A DNA stretch of 64,000 nucleotides. It comes from an uncultured Rhodospirillaceae bacterium (GTDB lineage Bacteria > Pseudomonadota > Alphaproteobacteria > Rhodospirillales > Magnetospirillaceae). The notes below the pieces were generated by a model, which was given only the letters and a program-made list of their open reading frames with translations, was not told the origin of the DNA and did no database searches. How positions within the stretch are numbered: the stretch's first letter is position 1; every line of letters starts with the position of its first letter. A program made the translations under genes and the position numbers. The stretch covers positions 108,650-172,649 of the forward strand of contig CAIUSV010000012.1 in NCBI GenBank assembly GCA_903901915.1, given 5' to 3'. This document shows positions 62,143-64,000 of this stretch, piece by piece.

Positions 62143-62160
62143 GACCGATCGGTCCATAAT
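62143..62160 (+). promoter_or_regulatory. Perfect palindrome and -10-like box before the acyl-CoA dehydrogenase gene
   Basis: GACCGATCGGTC (62143-62154) is a perfect 12-base palindrome immediately followed by CATAAT (62155-62160), a good -10 match, 45 bases before the start codon. No convincing -35 lies at the right distance, which is compatible with an activated or repressed promoter. A TetR-type fatty-acid regulator would fit, but none is encoded nearby. Confidence 0.4.
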
Positions 62161-62205
62161 GCCGCCGCCCGTCGCAGCACCTTGGAAGCCATCCGGAGCC
62201 CCGTC

Positions 62206-63999
62206 ATGACGTCGTATCTTCCGCCCCTGCAAGAGATCAAATTCACGCTTGAAGAGCTGGTTGGGTTTGCTCGGATCACGTCGCTTCCCGGTTTCGAGGA
62301 GGCGACGTCGGAGCTTGCGGACAGCGTTCTGGAGGAGGCGGGTCACATTGCCGAGGGGGTTCTGGCGCCGCTGAACCGGGTCGGCGACGCGCAAGGGGCG
62401 CGGCTTGAGGGCGGTGCGGTGCGGACGGCCGAGGGCTGGGTGGGGGCTTGGACGGCGCTGGTGGAGGGCGGCTGGAACGGCTTGCCGTTCGAGGCGGAGT
62501 GGGGCGGCATGGGTCTTCCCAACGTGCTGAACACCGCCGTCCACGAGATGTGGCAGGCGGCGAACATGGCGTTCACCCTGTGCCCGATGCTGACGCAAGG
62601 CGCGGTCAACGCCATCCGGCTTTACGGCTCGGAGGCGATGAAGGCGGCCTATCTGCCGCGCATGGTGAGCGGGGAGTGGACCGGGACGATGAACCTGACC
62701 GAGCCCCAGGCGGGTTCGGACCTGTCGGCGGTGCGGAGCAAGGCGGTGCCGGCGGGGGATCATTACCTGATCAGCGGCCAGAAGATCTTCATCACCTACG
62801 GCGACCACGATCTGGCGGAGAACATCGTTCATCTGGTGCTGGCGCGGCTGCCCGACGCCCCCGCCGGGGTGAAGGGGATCTCGCTGTTCGTGGTTCCCAA
62901 GGTGATGGTCGGTCCCGACGGTAGCCTGGGGGCGGTCAACGACGTGAAATGCGTGTCGCTGGAGCACAAGCTGGGCATCCACGGCAGCCCGACGGCGGTG
63001 ATGTCGTTCGGCGACCATTCGGGGGCGGTGGGCTATCTGGTGGGCGAGGCCAATCGCGGCCTGGAATACATGTTCGCCATGATGAACCATGCCCGTCTGG
63101 CGGTGGGCTTGCAGGGACTGGCCATCGCCGAGCGGGCCTACCAGCAGGCGCTGTCCTATGCCCGCGACCGGGTGCAGGGCCGCCCGGTGGGCTGGACGGC
63201 GGCGGGGCCGGCGGGGATCGTCCACCATCCCGACGTGCGCCGGCTGCTGATGACCATGAAGTGCCAGATCGAGGCGATGCGGGCGATCCACTACACCGCC
63301 GCCGCCGAGATCGACATCGCCCACGCCCATCCCGACGCGGCGCGGCGCGCCGAGGCGACGCAACTGGTCGAGCTGCTGACCCCCATCGCCAAGGGCTGGT
63401 GCACCGAGGTGGGGCAGACCATCGCCTCGCTGGGGGTGCAGGTGCACGGCGGCATGGGCTATATCGAAGAGACCGGGGCCGCCCAGCACCTGCGCGACGC
63501 GCGGATCACCACCATCTACGAAGGCACCACCGCCATTCAGGCCAACGACCTGGTCAACCGCAAGATCCTGCGCGACAAGGGCGCCGGCATCGGCCGGCTG
63601 CTGGCGGAAATCCGGGGGCAGGCCGAGGCGCTTGCCGCCACCGCCGATCCGTCGCTGAAGGCGATCGGCGCCGCCGTGGCCGGGGCGGTGCCCTCGGCCG
63701 AACGGGTGGTGGCATGGCTGGCCGAGGCGGCTGCGCGTGATCCCCGCCTGCCGGCGGCGGCGGCGGTGCCCACCCTGGAATTGATGGGCATCCTGGTCGG
63801 CGGCCACATGCTGGCCCGCGCCGCCGCCATCGCCCGCGCCCGCATCGACCAGGGCGCCGACCATGACGGCTTCTACGCCGCCAAGCTGGTCTCCGCCCGC
63901 TTCTACATCGGCCACATCCTGCCCCACGCCGCCGCCCTCGAACAAACCGTCCTCACCGGAACCGACGCCGTCATGGACCTCGAAGAGTGCCAATTGTGA
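62206..63999 (+). CDS. Acyl-CoA dehydrogenase, long (about 600-residue) DmdC-like type
   Basis: This 597-residue FAD enzyme should introduce a 2,3 double bond into an acyl-CoA and pass electrons to ETF. It has the N-terminal and middle ACAD domains (MNLTEPQAGSDLSAVRSKA, ISGQKIFITYGDHD), the C-terminal helical domain with catalytic-base candidate E439 (TTIYEGTTAIQANDLV), and an extra C-terminal domain of about 120 residues found in the DmdC/long ACAD group. I chose the ATG at 62206 (GGAG upstream). An in-frame ATG at 62182 is possible. The gene ends complete one base before the window edge. The substrate is not determinable. Confidence 0.9.
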   Translation: MTSYLPPLQEIKFTLEELVGFARITSLPGFEEATSELADSVLEEAGHIAEGVLAPLNRVGDAQGARLEGGAVRTAEGWVGAWTALVEGGWNGLPFEAEWGGMGLPNVLNTAVHEMWQAANMAFTLCPMLTQGAVNAIRLYGSEAMKAAYLPRMVSGEWTGTMNLTEPQAGSDLSAVRSKAVPAGDHYLISGQKIFITYGDHDLAENIVHLVLARLPDAPAGVKGISLFVVPKVMVGPDGSLGAVNDVKCVSLEHKLGIHGSPTAVMSFGDHSGAVGYLVGEANRGLEYMFAMMNHARLAVGLQGLAIAERAYQQALSYARDRVQGRPVGWTAAGPAGIVHHPDVRRLLMTMKCQIEAMRAIHYTAAAEIDIAHAHPDAARRAEATQLVELLTPIAKGWCTEVGQTIASLGVQVHGGMGYIEETGAAQHLRDARITTIYEGTTAIQANDLVNRKILRDKGAGIGRLLAEIRGQAEALAATADPSLKAIGAAVAGAVPSAERVVAWLAEAAARDPRLPAAAAVPTLELMGILVGGHMLARAAAIARARIDQGADHDGFYAAKLVSARFYIGHILPHAAALEQTVLTGTDAVMDLEECQL

Positions 64000-64000
64000 G

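Noticed and set aside
1..64000. CRISPR arrays, tRNA, rRNA or phage attachment sites
   Set aside because: I looked for regular repeats, cloverleaf-like segments and integrase genes and saw none. A short tRNA could still be missed by eye, though few gaps are large enough.

Overview
The window is GC-rich, densely packed DNA from an alphaproteobacterium, most likely a Rhodospirillales spirillum of the Magnetospirillum/Phaeospirillum type. That placement is an inference from gene content: a glycolate/malate synthase G operon, rubrerythrin-rubredoxin, bacteriohemerythrin, MsrPQ and several multi-domain sensor kinases. No rRNA, tRNA, CRISPR array, insertion sequence or phage gene was recognised. Genes lie in tight operons, many joined by ATGA or GTGA start/stop overlaps.

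Layout. 1-3.5 kb: acryloyl-CoA reductase (acuI), the periplasmic methionine sulfoxide reductase pair msrPQ, a secreted Cys-containing protein and a small membrane protein. 3.6-12.9 kb: the glycogen operon glgB-glgX-malQ-glgP, with no glgA or glgC in the window. 12.9-21.9 kb: an MdtABC-type RND efflux operon (adaptor, two pumps, NodT-type outer membrane lipoprotein) behind a good promoter overlapped by an inverted repeat. 21.8-29 kb (minus strand): glcB-glcG-glcD-glcE-glcF-iclR, which should oxidise glycolate to glyoxylate and condense it with acetyl-CoA to malate. A 15-base palindrome upstream of glcB is a candidate operator for the IclR protein. 29.1-31 kb: rubrerythrin, rubredoxin and an NAD(P)H:rubredoxin reductase-like flavoprotein, a peroxide-detoxifying electron chain. 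31-35 kb: a ScsB/DsbD-like thiol reductase, divergent from a FadH-type 2,4-dienoyl-CoA reductase. 35-42.8 kb (minus strand): ribF-ileS-lspA-DUF3035 lipoprotein and an M16 peptidase pair with one partner lacking the zinc motif. 42.9-46.7 kb: MaoC hydratase, two small exported proteins, a thioesterase, and an EamA transporter divergent from a GcvA-like LysR regulator.

46.7-62 kb is a signalling region and the least ordinary part. It holds a CACHE/PAS histidine kinase, an exported YqgE variant, a bacteriohemerythrin and a five-gene minus-strand run: OmpR-type regulator, REC-histidine kinase, SiaB-like kinase, SiaC-like target and soluble histidine kinase. It also holds two paralogous proteins I do not recognise (51205-53352 and 60296-62020). 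They share a helical domain of about 220 residues, a Pro/Ala-rich linker and a C-terminal transposase-like helix-turn-helix. One has N-terminal membrane segments and the other looks soluble. Between them sits a second glycogen debranching enzyme (AGL/GDE type) with a BON-domain lipoprotein. The window ends with a complete acyl-CoA dehydrogenase of about 600 residues.
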